A DNA stretch of 64,000 nucleotides from Antilocapra americana (lineage: Eukaryota > Chordata > Mammalia > Artiodactyla > Antilocapridae): NCBI GenBank assembly GCA_007570785.1, contig ML664199.1:24131915-24195914 (forward strand), written 5' to 3'. Of the stretch, positions 35,901 through 64,000 are shown piece after piece. The notes under the pieces are model-generated. The model was not told the DNA's origin and searched no databases. It worked only from the letters and a program-made list of their open reading frames with translations. Within the stretch, counting starts at the first letter, position 1, and each line of letters starts with the position of its first letter. Position numbers and translations under genes: made by a program.

Positions 35901-36557
35901 GCACCCAAGAGAGGAGAGCGGAAACCCAGCATCCCGCGTCAGAAAGCGTAGGTCCCTCCTCCCCAGCCTCCCTGGCAGGTCTGCTGAGGGACACAGCTGG
36001 GCGTCAAACGGTTTTTAATGCCCCTACAATTAGGCTTTAAATGCACTTGGAGGCAGGTGCATGTCTCCTCACTCAGCTCAAGTCATCCAGGTGTGTGGGG
36101 CTATGGCCCCGAGGCTTGGAGTCGGGGAACTTCAGTTGGAAGGCAGTGCCCTTGGGTCCTGGTGGAATCATGGAGCCCATGGTGGGGGTAGGACGGGGGT
36201 CTACGTAGAGCCCTGGTTGGATGACTGTTGTTAGGAGACGAGATGGCCTCCAGGCATCACCAAGGCCCTGCCATGACCCCGACATCCCAGCCTGGGGACT
36301 CAGAACTCCGACTCCCAGATGACAACTTGAAAAGGACCCCTCTACCCACAAACAAAGAACATGGCTTCTACCCGGCTCATGGAGCCCACCAGCATTACCC
36401 TGCCACAGGCCAGGCTCTCAGCACAGCTGGAGGAACCAGGGCCTGTGGGTTGTGGGGACCTGGGCTGAGTCACATGGTTCAGAGCTGACCCGTTTCTTCA
36501 GGACCCAACTGCAGAAGTCCAGACAAGGAGGAAAACCCAAAACAAATTGTAAACAAG

Positions 36558-36773
36558 GTGTGTCAGTCACTTCAGTTGTGTCCAGCTCTATGACTCCATG
36601 GATGGTAGCCCGCCAGGCTCCTCTGTCTATGGGATTCTACAGGCAAGAACACTGGAGTGGGTTGCCCTGCCCTCCAGGGGATCTTCCCGACCTAGGGATC
36701 AAACCCAAGTCTTTTATGCCTCCTGCATTGGTAGGTGGATGAAGACACCACTAGCACCACCTGGGAAACCCCA
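36558..36773 (-). mobile_element. Bov-tA SINE, antisense
   Basis: Antisense copy from tgtgtcagtcacttcagttg, through caggcaagaacactggagtg, to the degraded head ccacctgggaaacccc. A small insertion (cttttatg) lies in the head. Confidence 0.87.
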
Positions 36774-37544
36774 TAAACCAAAGACTTTCAGCAAATTCTG
36801 GTGATACCAGACAGGAAGGAGTCAGGCAGGTGCCCTCATCATGGGTCTATAAGGGAGTATGAGCATCCAACCCCCACCGGCCCCAGGCCGTGTCTCAGCT
36901 GCCCAGGAGGGCTGGCAGGTGTCCAAGCCCTTAGATCTGAATGGCTGGGTACACGGCTGGCAGGCAGTAGGCAGAGGACTGGGTGAGGACAGGGTGATCT
37001 CAGTGCAGCGGGAACACCCAGTATTCACAACCAGGCTTCATTCTCACCTGAAACTAAACCAAAAGTCACGTCCGGGTGTAAAGGACCAGTGCCAGAGCAG
37101 GTGTTCCTCACACACCTTCTCCCACCCTTCAACCTCATAACTTCACTTTCTGGAGTTTAAAAAGACATCATCAAACAGGCATAACAATGATCACTGCACA
37201 GTACTTACAATAGTGACAATTGGGAGCCAACCTGAAGGTCAGATACTAGGGCACTGGCTGATTTAATTATGGCACATCCTTACTGTGAAAAAGTTCAGAT
37301 CCATTAAAAAGAATGTGATCTGAGACTAATTAAGGCCACAGGGAAGGAAGAAGATAAACCATGAGCAGCAGGTAAATGCTGCTACCCTAACTTCAATTCA
37401 AAGATATCTGTGTCTGTACAAGTAAAGCACGAAGAGAATGCATCAAAATGGGTGATTTATGATTTTTATTTCCTCTTTGTATGTTTCTTTTATTTTCTAA
37501 TTTTTTCATAATTGGAAACAATTCCCCAAATTGAAAATAGCCTG

Positions 37545-37735
37545 CATTCATTAGCATTTACTATGCACCAAACACTGTTGTAAGCACTTTAATCCTTGCA
37601 TTCTGAGTATGTCCTATTCATATCATAGTTTTACTAATGAGACAACCACAGTGCAGAAATGATTAAATTATCTGCCCTGAGTCCACAGCTTGTAAATGAT
37701 GGAGCCACACCTGGGACCCAAATCCTTCCCACACA
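37545..37735 (+). mobile_element. MIR element, sense
   Basis: Good match to MIR: tttactatgcaccaaacact, gtaagcactttaatccttgc, ttactaatgagacaaccaca, then cttgtaaatgatggagccac and acctgggacccaaatcc. Old mammalian-wide SINE. Confidence 0.8.
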
Positions 37736-37815
37736 GGGACAGTTTACTTTGAAGGAACCCCCACCTCACCCACAGAGGGAGTAATAGCCACATTAGGGTA
37801 GAGACAGAAGTGTGT

Positions 37816-37935
37816 GGGCTTCCCTGGTAGTCCTGTGGATAAGACTCTGAGCTCCACCAGAGGGGGGATGGGTTCCATTCCTGCTCGGGGGACCTAGGAT
37901 GGCACATGCCACGTGGTGCAGCCAGCCAAGCCAAT
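37816..37935 (+). mobile_element. CHR-2 SINE, sense
   Basis: gggcttccctggtagtcctg, aagactctgagctccaccag, ggttccattcctgctcgggg and cacgtggtgcagccagccaa match the short CHR-2 type. Confidence 0.75.
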
Positions 37936-40900
37936 AATGAGGCAGCAGTGTGGGCCCTGTAGCTGAGATTCTCGTGGTCGCAGACTGCTTTAAGTTTTCT
38001 CAAAGCAAACACACTCCTCAGAGCAGAGGCAGGTTTGCTCGCTGTAGCTGGACAGTAACTGCCCGTGTGTCCCCAGGTAACCTCAGCCCATACAGGTTCC
38101 AAGTTTAAAACCCTCCCATGTACATCCACCCCGTGCCAGGCCCTGAGGAGAGGCAGGTGGGGACCCCTGTGCCGCCAGCTCAGACTTGAGGGGAAGACGC
38201 TCGCGCCAGGCCACAGGTCTCGGCCAGGCTGCTCTGAGTGCAGCCGCCTGCAGGGGACAGAGTGCCCGCTGGTCCCACTCGGCCTGGATGAGCTGGGACC
38301 ATGACTGTGGCCTCGGAGGAAGGAGGTGCTGGGTGGCGATGAGACAGCAGCACCAGACAGATGGACAGAACGGACAGACACCCCAGCAGGACTCGGGCTC
38401 CTGCACCATCAGCCAAGGAAGCCACACAATGTTCTGCTCAGAATCGGGGGCGCATGGCAGCAGTCCCTCCAGGCCTGGGGTGGCTCCTCACATCCCGGCG
38501 AGTGGCTGCCTGTCTCAGTCAGTGATGCCACCACCTCCAGAGTCTCTAAAAGGAGCGTCAAGACTAAGACACTGACCCAGCTCCTCGCCTCGGAGCAAGG
38601 ACAGGCTGGGACACGCACACACATGGGGAAATTGCAAGCAACTCTGTTTCACATGACATATAATTTAACCCCACAGGGATGAGCCAGATGGGGACAGAGG
38701 GCTCTGGCAAGCCTGTGGCCCATGAGGCTGTGACCTCCCTCCGTCCCCACAGCCTCAAGGGACTCCTGGCTGACCCAGGGGGACCTTCACCCGGTCACCT
38801 TCTCTGGCCGCCCATCCCTGAACAACGGGAAGAGTATGAAAAATGACTGTTCTCAAACTGGCAGAACAAGCCCCTGAGTCTGACAGGAAGGAAACAAGTT
38901 TACAAGCTCCTGGCTTCATGCTGGGACTAGATGCAGGGGCAGCTAGACTGGATGTGGGGGCACCTCCCCCCTAGTACTGACCCCCCCCCCCCGCCCTGGC
39001 ACCATTCACCTCTGCCCCTAGCCTGGCTGCATCCATGTGTTCACATCAGCTGGGCTGGGACAAGGATGCTCACAGCAATCAAGCGAACACCACCCACCTC
39101 ATCCCTCCACCCTCAGGGGTCCTGGGAGTCCCAGGTGTCAGGTGTCACAGGAGCTGGCGCTTCGTCTGAACAAGAGGGACTAGGATACACTGGAACCAAA
39201 CACTCCCAACACTTCAAAGGGCTGGGGGTGGGGAGAGTCACAGCAAAGACCCACCAAGGGAGGCCGGGGGATGCCAACTCCATCACCCCCACTCCTAAGC
39301 CTCACCTGGCCCCAGCGACAGCTGTCTGGCTCTCATGGGACTCCAGAAGTTAGATGAAACCAAGTCCACGTTGAACTGACTTGGCCCTTGGACCTACCCT
39401 GCTCCAGCCACCCCAGCCCCTCCCTGTGCCCCCAGGACTCCCAGCAGAAAGAGAAACAGGCCTGGTTTGGTGGGCTGCAGCTCTGCCACCTCTGTCTGTG
39501 TGACCTCAGGCAAGCTGCTCAACCTCTCTGAGCCTCCACCAGCTCAGTGGGTCAAGTGGGGTCCCTTAAGTGCCAAATTCCAACTCTGGGGGGTAGAATG
39601 AAGCGCGTGCACGAGTGAGGCTGAGTCCAGGCCACTTAGCCCTCCACTCACCCTGCACAAAGGTTCTAGTCCCCAAACATGGGTGTCCAAGGAAACCCGC
39701 AGAGGTTTCTCTTTGCCCTTATGGTTTCCGCCAGCTGCTGGCTTACAAAGCTGCTGCTTCCCCATCACCAGAACCTTCTGTCTCCAAGAGAGAGATATAC
39801 CCACAGTGCCCTTGCCCGCTGGGACCAGGCTGCCCACGCCGCCAGTCGGGCTTGCTTCTCTGCCGGACACACATTCATCCCCCTGCCAGGTGAGGGCCCC
39901 GGATGGCTCAGGACGAAGGGCTCTGGGGAGGGGGGGGCTTATGCCGGAGCAGGGGTCTCTGCACTCCCTGTCTGTCCAGGGGCTTCCCTGATGTTTCCCT
40001 CCTGCCAGCCTTCCCTTCTCCAGGCTCACGGCCAGTGTGGGGACAGCTGTGGGGTTCCTCGGGGAGCCAGAACCCACAATCGCCTATCTGCAGTGACTAA
40101 CAGGCCATGGACACAGTGAGGAAGGGACTAGATAATGAAGGGTGCTGTGATGAAGGGGCACAGTGAGGAAGGGGCGTGGGAAGGCCTCCCTCAGGTGGAG
40201 GTTCTGTGTGCTCTGGTGGAGGCTATATGATGCAGACCATCCAACTCGCCACCTGCAAGCTGAAAACAAGTGGGATTTGCTGTGAGTTAATTGCACCCTA
40301 TAAAGCTGCTTGCTTTTTAAAGTGCAGTCTCAACAATAAGAACATAAGAGTCAGTGCTCTGAACCAGAACTATCAGCCGCTGTCCTGAGGGCACAAAAGA
40401 GTCTGATCATTTCTAACCCCATCTCCACTGTTCCTGTGCACGCGGGACCCACACTTGGGGACTGGGGGCCCTGACCCCCTCCCCTCCACCTGGTGAAGCC
40501 CGGGGTTGTCGAGAGCCCAAGTGCACACCTCTACACCTCCCGCACTAGGAACCCCTCTTGGCTGTCTGGGCTTCAGGCCGCAAAGGGAGGCACCAGGGCA
40601 GCGGGCTGGGCATGGGGGTGTCTGGGCTCTGCCCTCACCGCCCCCTCCCCTTCAGGCCACTGTCAGGAGACCCTGGAGGCTTCTGCCACCCAGGTGGGAG
40701 CTGCCTAATTACCAGGATAACATCCTGGAGTGGGAGCCAGCTGAGGCTCCCTCTGGGTGAATAGTAACAGCAGTGGTTCAGCTCCTTCTTGCTGCCTCCT
40801 GCTGGTGCTGATTTAGAAGCTAATGATTCTGGTGCCAATGGATTATTTCCTTCAATTTCCTCTACTTAACAGGTCTCTCTCTCTTACATCAAATTAGTGT

Positions 40901-41388
40901 CTCTCATTTGGCTGGTGTGGTTGGGATTCCAGGGTCTGTGTCCACAAATGGTCTACTGCATCCTTGATTTGGTTGTGCTGTTGAGCTGAACTGCTGTGGC
41001 CAAGCACCACCTTCCAGGGGTCCAGGCACAGCAAAAGCTGGACAGGTGGGGATAGGGGGGCAGCTTGTTGGGGGTGGGGGAAGGGTGGGCTGGGAGGGTC
41101 ATCTTCCCCACATCGCTGAGCAAAGGACGGAGGACAGTGAGCTGGGGGGAGACCTGCACAGGGGTCCCTGGGCGGAGAGTGAGAGCAGTACTCCACTTCC
41201 CGAAACACAGTGCAGGAGATGGCTCACAGTCCACTGCAAAGACAGGAGGCGAGAGTAGTGACCCGGAGCTGCTGTCCTTCCTCCTTGCTCTCTGCCTTTG
41301 CAGGGTGTCCTCCCTTCTCTGGGTCTAGGGCAGCCTTTCTGATCTCCCCACACACAATACCCAACAGCACCCACAACTTCCTCCCTTT
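37936..41388. other. GC-rich unique sequence; MIR trace; C-tract
   Basis: No gene was recognised. A MIR trace in antisense lies at 39468-39541 (ctgtgtgacctcaggcaagc, aacctctctgagcctc). A run of 12 C lies at about 38981-38992. Open frames of up to 237 codons (minus, 37668-38381) overlap others and lack any family signature. Confidence 0.45.
39468..39541 (-). mobile_element. MIR fragment, antisense
   Basis: gtgtgacctcaggcaagctg followed by ctcaacctctctgagcctcc is the conserved MIR core in antisense. Confidence 0.6.
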
Positions 41389-42405
41389 GCTGTTGTTCAG
41401 TTGCTAAGTCCTGGCCAACACTCTGCCACCCCATGGACTGCAGCACGCCAGGCTTCCCTGTCCTTCACCATCTCCCAGAGCTTGCTCAAACTCATGTCCA
41501 TCAAACCATCTCATCCTCTGTTACCCCTTTCTCCTCCTGCCTTCGATCTTTCCCAGCATCAGGGTCTTTTCCAGTGAGTTGGCTCTTCCCATTAGGTGGC
41601 CAAAGTATTGGAGCTTCAGCTTCAGCCTCAGTCCTTCCAATGAATATTCAGGGTTGATTTCCTTTAGGATTGACTGGTTTGATTTTCTTGCTGTCTAAGG
41701 GACTCTTAAAAGTCTTCTCCAGCATCACAGTTCGAAAGCATCAGTTCTTTGCTGCTCAGCCTTCTTTATGATCCTTCACATCTGTACATCACTATTGGAA
41801 AAACCACAGCTTTGACTATATGGACCTTTGTCAGCAAAGTGATGTCTCTGCTTTTGAATATGCTGTCTAGGTTTGACATAGCTTTCCTTCCAAGGAACAA
41901 GTGTCATTTAATTTCATGGCTCCAGTCACTGTCCACAGTGATTTTGGAGCCCAAGAAAGTAAAGTCTGCCACTGTTTCCATTTTTTCCCATTTAGTTACC
42001 ATGAAGTGACAGGACCAGATGCCATGATCTTAGTTTTTTCAATGTTGAGTTTTAAGCCAGTTTTTTCTCTTTCCTCTTTCACCTTCATCAACAGGCTCTT
42101 TAGTTCCTCTTTGCTTTCTGCCATAAGGGTGTCATCTGCATATCTGAGGTTGTTGGTATTTCTCCAGGCAATCTTGATTCCAGTTTGTGCTTCATCCAGC
42201 CTGGCATTTCCCATGATGTACTCTGCATATAAGTTAAATAAGCAGGGCGACAGTATACAAGCTTGACGTACTCCTTTCCCAATTTGGAACCAGTCTGTTA
42301 TTCCGGTTCTAACTGTTGTTTCTCAACCTGCATATAGGTTTCTCAGGAGGCAGGTAAGGTGATCTGGTATTCCCATCTCTTGAAGAATTTTCCACAGTTT
42401 GTTGT
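41389..42405 (-). mobile_element. BovB LINE 3' fragment, antisense
   Basis: About 1 kb antisense BovB from gctgttgttcagttgctaag to ttttccacagtttgttgttg. On the minus strand, ORF2 remnants (NLRYADDTLMAESKEELKSL, KTKIMASGPVTSW) are visible with frame breaks. It is 5'-truncated within the reverse transcriptase. Confidence 0.9.
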
Positions 42406-42478
42406 TGTTTGTTTCTTGCTTATTTCCTACCTCAGTGTTTATCTCACGGTCGACCAAATTGTGGGGCATCATCTGGCA

Positions 42479-42700
42479 GGGAGGGTCTTCCCAGGTAAAG
42501 AACCCATCTGCCAAATGCAGGAGACACAAGAGATGTGGGTTCAGTCTTTGAGTCGGGAAGGTCTCCTGGAGGAGGAAATGGCAACCCACTCCAATATTCT
42601 TGCCTTGAGAATCCGATGGACAGAGGAGCCTGGGAGGCTACAGCCCTTGGGACTGCAAAGAGTTGGGCATGACTGAGCGACTGAGCACACATGCACACCT
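42479..42700 (+). mobile_element. Bov-tA SINE, sense
   Basis: ggagggtcttcccaggtaaa (shortened head), then aggtctcctggaggaggaaa, aggagcctgggaggctacag and gactgagcgactgagcacac. Confidence 0.85.
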
Positions 42701-42871
42701 ATCAGGCATCGTGTCAATTTGTGGTTCAGCCTAGTCTAGAGATGTTCAATAAGCATCGCATGGTGGATGGATGGATGGACCGATGAATGTGGATAGACCA
42801 TCTGCATATTTAAGTACTAGAGAGCAGTTGCTACTATGTTTCAACAAAATTTCGAGTTTATATGAGCACCC

Positions 42872-43005
42872 TTGGAGAAGGAAATGGCAACCCACTCCAG
42901 TACTCTTGTCTGAAGAATCGCACGGACAGAGAAACCTGGTTGACTACAGTCCATGGAATCACAAAAGAGTCGGACATGACTGACGTGACTTAGCACACAC
43001 GCATG
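42872..43005 (+). mobile_element. BOV-A2/Bov-tA single module, sense
   Basis: ttggagaaggaaatggcaac, ccactccagtactcttgtct, and the end gactgacgtgacttagcaca. Only one module is present, without the tRNA-like head. Confidence 0.8.
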
Positions 43006-46000
43006 CACAAACATCCTAGAAAAACTTGCCTTTTGTGGTCTAAAGCAATGTATTTTAGTTAAAGCAACCTTCCTGATTTTACCCTGGAAATGCTTTCCCT
43101 CGATTGTGATAAGGCAATAAAGTAGGGACTTTTTTAAAAGCTTCACCAGGCTCATCGGTTGTTATAAGATCCTTTCAGCTGTGAGGCATTAAGTGAAACA
43201 GAAATGAATAGAACTCTGTGAGCACAGGTCTTACAGGAGGAGGTTTGCACAGCATAACTGCCTTCCTGCTGAACTTTCTGGCTGGATAAATTCGGGCCAC
43301 ATTCAACTCATGAGCTTCCTGCTCCGGGTCTAGCCCCACTTCCATCATTGCACACACACACAGGCTCCTTCTGAATGACCAAGCAGCTTCTAAGAAGCCC
43401 AAACCGGGGTTGACAATCATAATGGCAATGCTGGTGTGAACTTAGGGACCTTCTGAGGCTATGGCTGTGCACAGCACCTCGGGGACAATTACCACAGTTG
43501 CTGGTCTATACGTAGGAAAATAAAAGCAAACAGGAAAAGCTGAGCGACACAGAAAGACAGAAATGTGAACAGAAATGTCCAGACTACAGTTTCCTTGCTC
43601 TTCCTGCCTCCCTGGGTTCTGAAGAGCTAATGCCTGGCAGGAATTGAGACTGTGTGACGCACGTGCTTATCTGTGTTAGCAAGGGCCCTTTGGTACCAAA
43701 GCCACAGGGGGCTAAAAGTTAATGCAGACTTCAGGCATTACATTTATTCCATGTGTGCAAAAATATCTATTTTCTGAGTATTATTTCAATTAAAACGAAC
43801 AAATGAAGCTAGGGCACTTATTTTAACCTTTCAGCTCAAATAACCAGCTTCTTTGTCACCTTCCCCTGGGGAGGCCTGATGGGCGGGACCTTCTGTGGCC
43901 CCTTGGTCCTCCACGTGGGCTTCCCCAGCCCCTGCCCTCTGGGTGGCCCTCCCCCGCTGCCTCCTGTGTTCTCCAGTCAACCCCTACCTGCCCCTGGAAC
44001 TCCCGCTTGCATGCGAGAGCCGCCGACCCTGACCGCTGTTAGCCGTGGAGGAGACGATGGCAGATGTCGCACTCACATCCTCTGACGAGCGCCCAGTGGC
44101 CACTGGGTGCATCCGTGGCCCACAGGCTGAATGAGAAGTAGGATCTGGGGCCCTGTGTCTGTCCTGAGAGGCAAGTCTGGAGGTGCAGTCAGGAGGCCCC
44201 TGAGGGAACAGTCTCCAGCAGAAAGGGGAGGCCTTGGACCTCAAGAAGATTACACACAGGTGTCTCCACAAATGTGATTCCTACGTCACGAGACAGTGTG
44301 GACACCGCCTGCCACCTGGCAACCTACTGGAGGCTGCTCACTTGTCAGAGTCCTCAGGTCTCACCAAGATGTGGTGTGAATGCCCCCAGTGGTCCCCTCC
44401 TATCTGCATCCCGCTCAGCCCCTCACCCTCCGTCTCTCTGGGGTCCCTCTCAAGAGTCTCCAGCCTCGGCCTCTCCCTGACTGCCAGTTCTTCCCAGTCT
44501 TGTCGTGGGGGTCGCAGGACAGTGGCCCCTGGGATCTCACTCGTGTCTCCAGTCGTCTGACCTCTGAGGCTTGCAGGTGCCTGTGATGTGCACATCCTGG
44601 CACTGCCCACCTGGCAGCATCAGTGAGCCAGAAACCTCTTGGAATTTCCAGAAAACCCTCCACCCGGCTGGACAGGACCCCTACGATGCCCCTGGAGGTG
44701 GGTCCTGCCAACAGGATTCACAGCCCGAGCAGCAGCCAGCCCTGGTGACTGAAGAGCCAGGGCGCTTCCCAAGCGGCTGCCCCCTGCCAACGCCACCCCC
44801 CCGACCCCGACTCAGCCCCTGGACCAGGGTGAGAGGAAGCACATGACCTCTGGCCTCCAGGAACACTTTCACCCCAGGCCCTGCACCTGGTCTGTTGCTC
44901 CCTCAGAGCCCAGCACTGCTCTGAAGAGGAGAACTCGGATTGCTTTGCGCCCAGCGCCCCCTCGCCCGAGCAACTGCCCACACCCTTGACCTCCACGTGA
45001 GGCCCAGGAGGTTCACAGGAGGCCCAGCTTCACTCGTGGGGCCCAAGTGTGGCTCAAGCCTTGGTCCTGGTTGACCTTCACATCCACGACTGGAGTGCGA
45101 GTCTCTTGTGTCAGCAGATCCTGAACCTGGGAAGTTGGTGATGCTCCCGAGAAAGCCCTCTGGAACCTGGGAAGAGAGGCCAGGGCTCAGGCCAGTCACC
45201 AGGGCACCCAAGGATACTCAGGCCACGTGGCTGCAATCCCGGCCCGGTGCATGCCCTCCTTCCTGGGGAGTCACTGTGGATGACAGAAACACAGAGAAAC
45301 CACGGGCTCCGTTTTGTTTCTCATCCAGGCGTTGCTCTTCTAGGAGCCTGAACAGCTCTGAGCTACAACGTCCCTCTGGGTTTATAGAGAAGCCCTCCCA
45401 AGGGTAGCTATAATTAGAAATCAACTGAGGCAGAAACCCCAGCCTGGTCCTTGGCAGGATTCCAGGGCTGTTAATTCAGGAAACCCATTCTCCTGACCCC
45501 AGCCGGCTGCCCCGGGGCTGCTCCTAAGTTCCGGCCTTTGTGTACAGCTTCTCTGCCCCCCTAGCAGGCGCAGGCCCGCCTCCCCTCTCCCCGCCTGCCT
45601 CAGCTTGCTCCTTGCTAGAAGGAAAACACCCAGGAGTTCACCGCCGGGTGGCTGGCACTTTCATCCAGCCCAGTCCACCTGGGGTTTTCAACCGTAAATA
45701 CAGTTCTGAATGCAGGAGTGTGTGTGCGGGGGAGTGAAGAAGGCAGGGTTTGTGTCAAGAGATTCTGGAAAACTAGCCCCTCCCCAAAGCCACCTGACGC
45801 TACTGGGGTGAGAGACAGGCCAACAGGGGTGCCATCTGGAAAGATCTTGGCCCCCAGGGCCCTGTCTCCATCCTCCGTCTTTCCTCAGTGTCCCAGGCAG
45901 TTGGGGAGCGTCCTCCCCAAACCTTGCAGCCTTTCCTGCTAGTCAGAGTTCATGTGTACATCCCTATTTCCTGGAAGGGATAGCTCCCCACAGCCTCCCT

Positions 46001-46826
46001 CAATCTGGGGTCACTCCTGCTCCCCACCCCAACAAAAAGTCATTGTTGAAAAGCCAGTTGCTGTCCCTACAGACCTGCTGTGTGTGTCAGGAACTTTACA
46101 GACAAAGCAGGACCCGTTGGGCTGAGGGCTTGGGATCGCTATTGTCAGAACAACGAACAAGCACCAACTCTCACGGTCCCACCTGCACCTCGTGGAGCCC
46201 ATTAGCAAGGGAAGGCCCCAGGCTGAGAGGCTGGTGGATTCAGACACCTCCCCTGGGGACCAGTATCCCACTGGGTGCTTCTCCCAAACACCTTCCTGAG
46301 CATAGTCCTGCAGATTTAGACAGAAGGTCCGGCTGCCCCACCCACCCCTGACCCCTAACTTTCCCCTACAGTGACTTGTGGCCGCTTTCCTCCTGGGGCC
46401 GTGGGGACTCTGCACTGTAGACATGAGGTCCCCAGAACGGGAGCAGGCCCCGAGCATCAGGGCTGCGGCTCAAGCCATCTGCCCTGTGCAGGTGGGGACT
46501 GTGGGTTTCTGTGACCAACGATGGTCACCAAGGGGACTCGGGTGGGGGTGACCTTGGGGGCTTAGCTAGGCCAGCTGACCTCAAGTCTGAGTCATTGACT
46601 GATTCTGGAAGCTTCTCCTCTACCCCAGTATCAGAACAGGGTGTGCTTTTGTCAGGAATTCAAACCCCGAGTCCAGGTGGGACAGCAGTAGCCCAAGTGT
46701 GGCCACCGGGGAGCAAGGGGCCTGGGCTCAGCTTAAAACCTTCCAGGAGGCCCCTGAGACCGAATGTGAGGCCAGGCAGGGCCTGGGGTCCCGAGCAGAC
46801 CCCTGCTGATGAAGTGTGTCTTTCAG
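43006..46826. other. Sequence upstream of the EDAR start exon, no gene recognised
   Basis: Repeat-poor. An AT-rich part at 43640-43870 contains a perfect 14-bp palindrome, CTTTGGTACCAAAG, at 43688-43701 and looks like a conserved non-coding element. From about 43870 the sequence is GC-rich with overlapping spurious frames. One + frame runs through the EDAR start exon in another phase. Confidence 0.45.
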
Positions 46827-46844
46827 GTGACCCCTCGGGACAGG
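46827..46844 (+). other. EDAR: EDAR 5' UTR part in the start-codon exon
   Basis: The exon starts after the acceptor tgtgtctttcag (AG at 46825-46826) and gives 18 nt of 5' UTR before the ATG. The start context has A at -3 and G at +4, a good Kozak sequence. Confidence 0.8.
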
Positions 46845-63411
<16,567 letters not shown>

Positions 63412-64000
63412 GCAGGGCACAGTCCCTGAGGCCAGGCTGTCTCCTCTGCACATCAGGGGCACCTCGCTTGTCCGAAGAACAGGGGGACACAGGCCTGTCT
63501 CCCAGTCTAACCAGATAGAAGATCCGTGTGGACATGAGGGTGCGCTGGCCTCACCAGGCTGGCCCATCCCCACTTGTTCCTCCATGGTCGCGGTCGGCAC
63601 TGCCCAGCGTGCACCAGCTGTGCCTGGAGGACACAGTGAAGCCTGTCTGTCCTGTGCAGAGTTCACCACCCCAGGAGACATACTTTTCTGGAAGACGGCA
63701 CACAGCCCAAGGGGGTATGGGAACAGGGGCACAGCTTGGGGGAGCTGCTTCCCCCGGGGGGTGGGGTAGGAGCACCCCATGAAGAATGCAGCTCTGAGGT
63801 TGGGAAAAGGCTGCAGAGGCACCATGTCCTCCTGCTCCAGGCTCAGCGTGGGTCTGCACTGCCTGCGGGACCCTGGGCTCACTGTCGCCACGGCCCTTCT
63901 GCCTGCAGGATGCCTGCCCCCCATGGAAGGCCAATCAAGGGCAGCCCCCTGGCTTCACTCATGCTGTGCAAGTCCAGCCTCAGGACCTGGGGTCCCTGAA
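63412..64000 (+). other. EDAR: EDAR 3' UTR (start; continues beyond the window)
   Basis: Non-coding sequence after the TGA. No AATAAA or ATTAAA polyadenylation signal is seen before the window ends, so the UTR must continue. Open frames on the minus strand here are shadows of the GC-rich exon. Confidence 0.8.

Noticed and set aside
37668..38381. 237-codon minus-strand frame
   Set aside because: It overlaps a MIR and a CHR-2 SINE, and no protein family is recognisable.

Overview
The window is nuclear DNA of a ruminant, almost certainly a bovid. The evidence is the dense set of lineage-typical repeats: BovB (RTE-type) LINE fragments, tRNA-derived Bov-tA and BOV-A2 SINEs, CHR-1/CHR-2 SINEs and a bovine-type L1 3' end, on a background of older MIR copies. 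Species cannot be fixed from the sequence alone. One run of exactly 100 Ns (49898-49997) is an assembly gap.

The only protein-coding gene I can support is EDAR, the ectodysplasin A receptor (TNFR superfamily), on the + strand. All eleven coding exons are present between 46845 and 63411. Every intron begins with GT and ends with AG, phases agree throughout, and the joined reading frame is 1350 nt (449 codons plus stop). The start codon lies in a short exon (46827-46895) with 18 nt of 5' UTR, so at least one upstream non-coding exon must exist. The death domain and stop are in the last exon, and the 3' UTR runs off the right edge.

Left part (1-46826): no protein gene recognised. Positions 1-2573 hold a sense BovB interrupted by an antisense BovB. 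Then come an endogenous retroviral LTR in antisense (about 3400-3831), an L1 3' end (3955-4345), a 17-18 bp minisatellite (8351-8766) and a 28 bp minisatellite split by a BovB (11431-12415). A CpG-rich segment at 12720-13150 carries two strong splice donors and is my best candidate for the EDAR promoter and first non-coding exon. From 13.1 to 46.8 kb the sequence would then be EDAR intron 1. It holds many SINEs, a CpG-dense orphan island at 35405-35665 and several repeat-free AT-rich stretches that resemble conserved non-coding elements.

Right part (46.8-64 kb): EDAR exons. Intron features include a BovB fragment, a 33-nt VNTR containing the assembly gap, a near-perfect 47-bp inverted repeat in the intron between exons 5 and 6, and a Bov-tA insertion whose target-site duplication lies in the polypyrimidine tract of one EDAR splice acceptor.

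I found no new multi-gene system. The most interesting items are the intronic hairpin, the SINE at the splice acceptor, the orphan CpG island and the two minisatellites.
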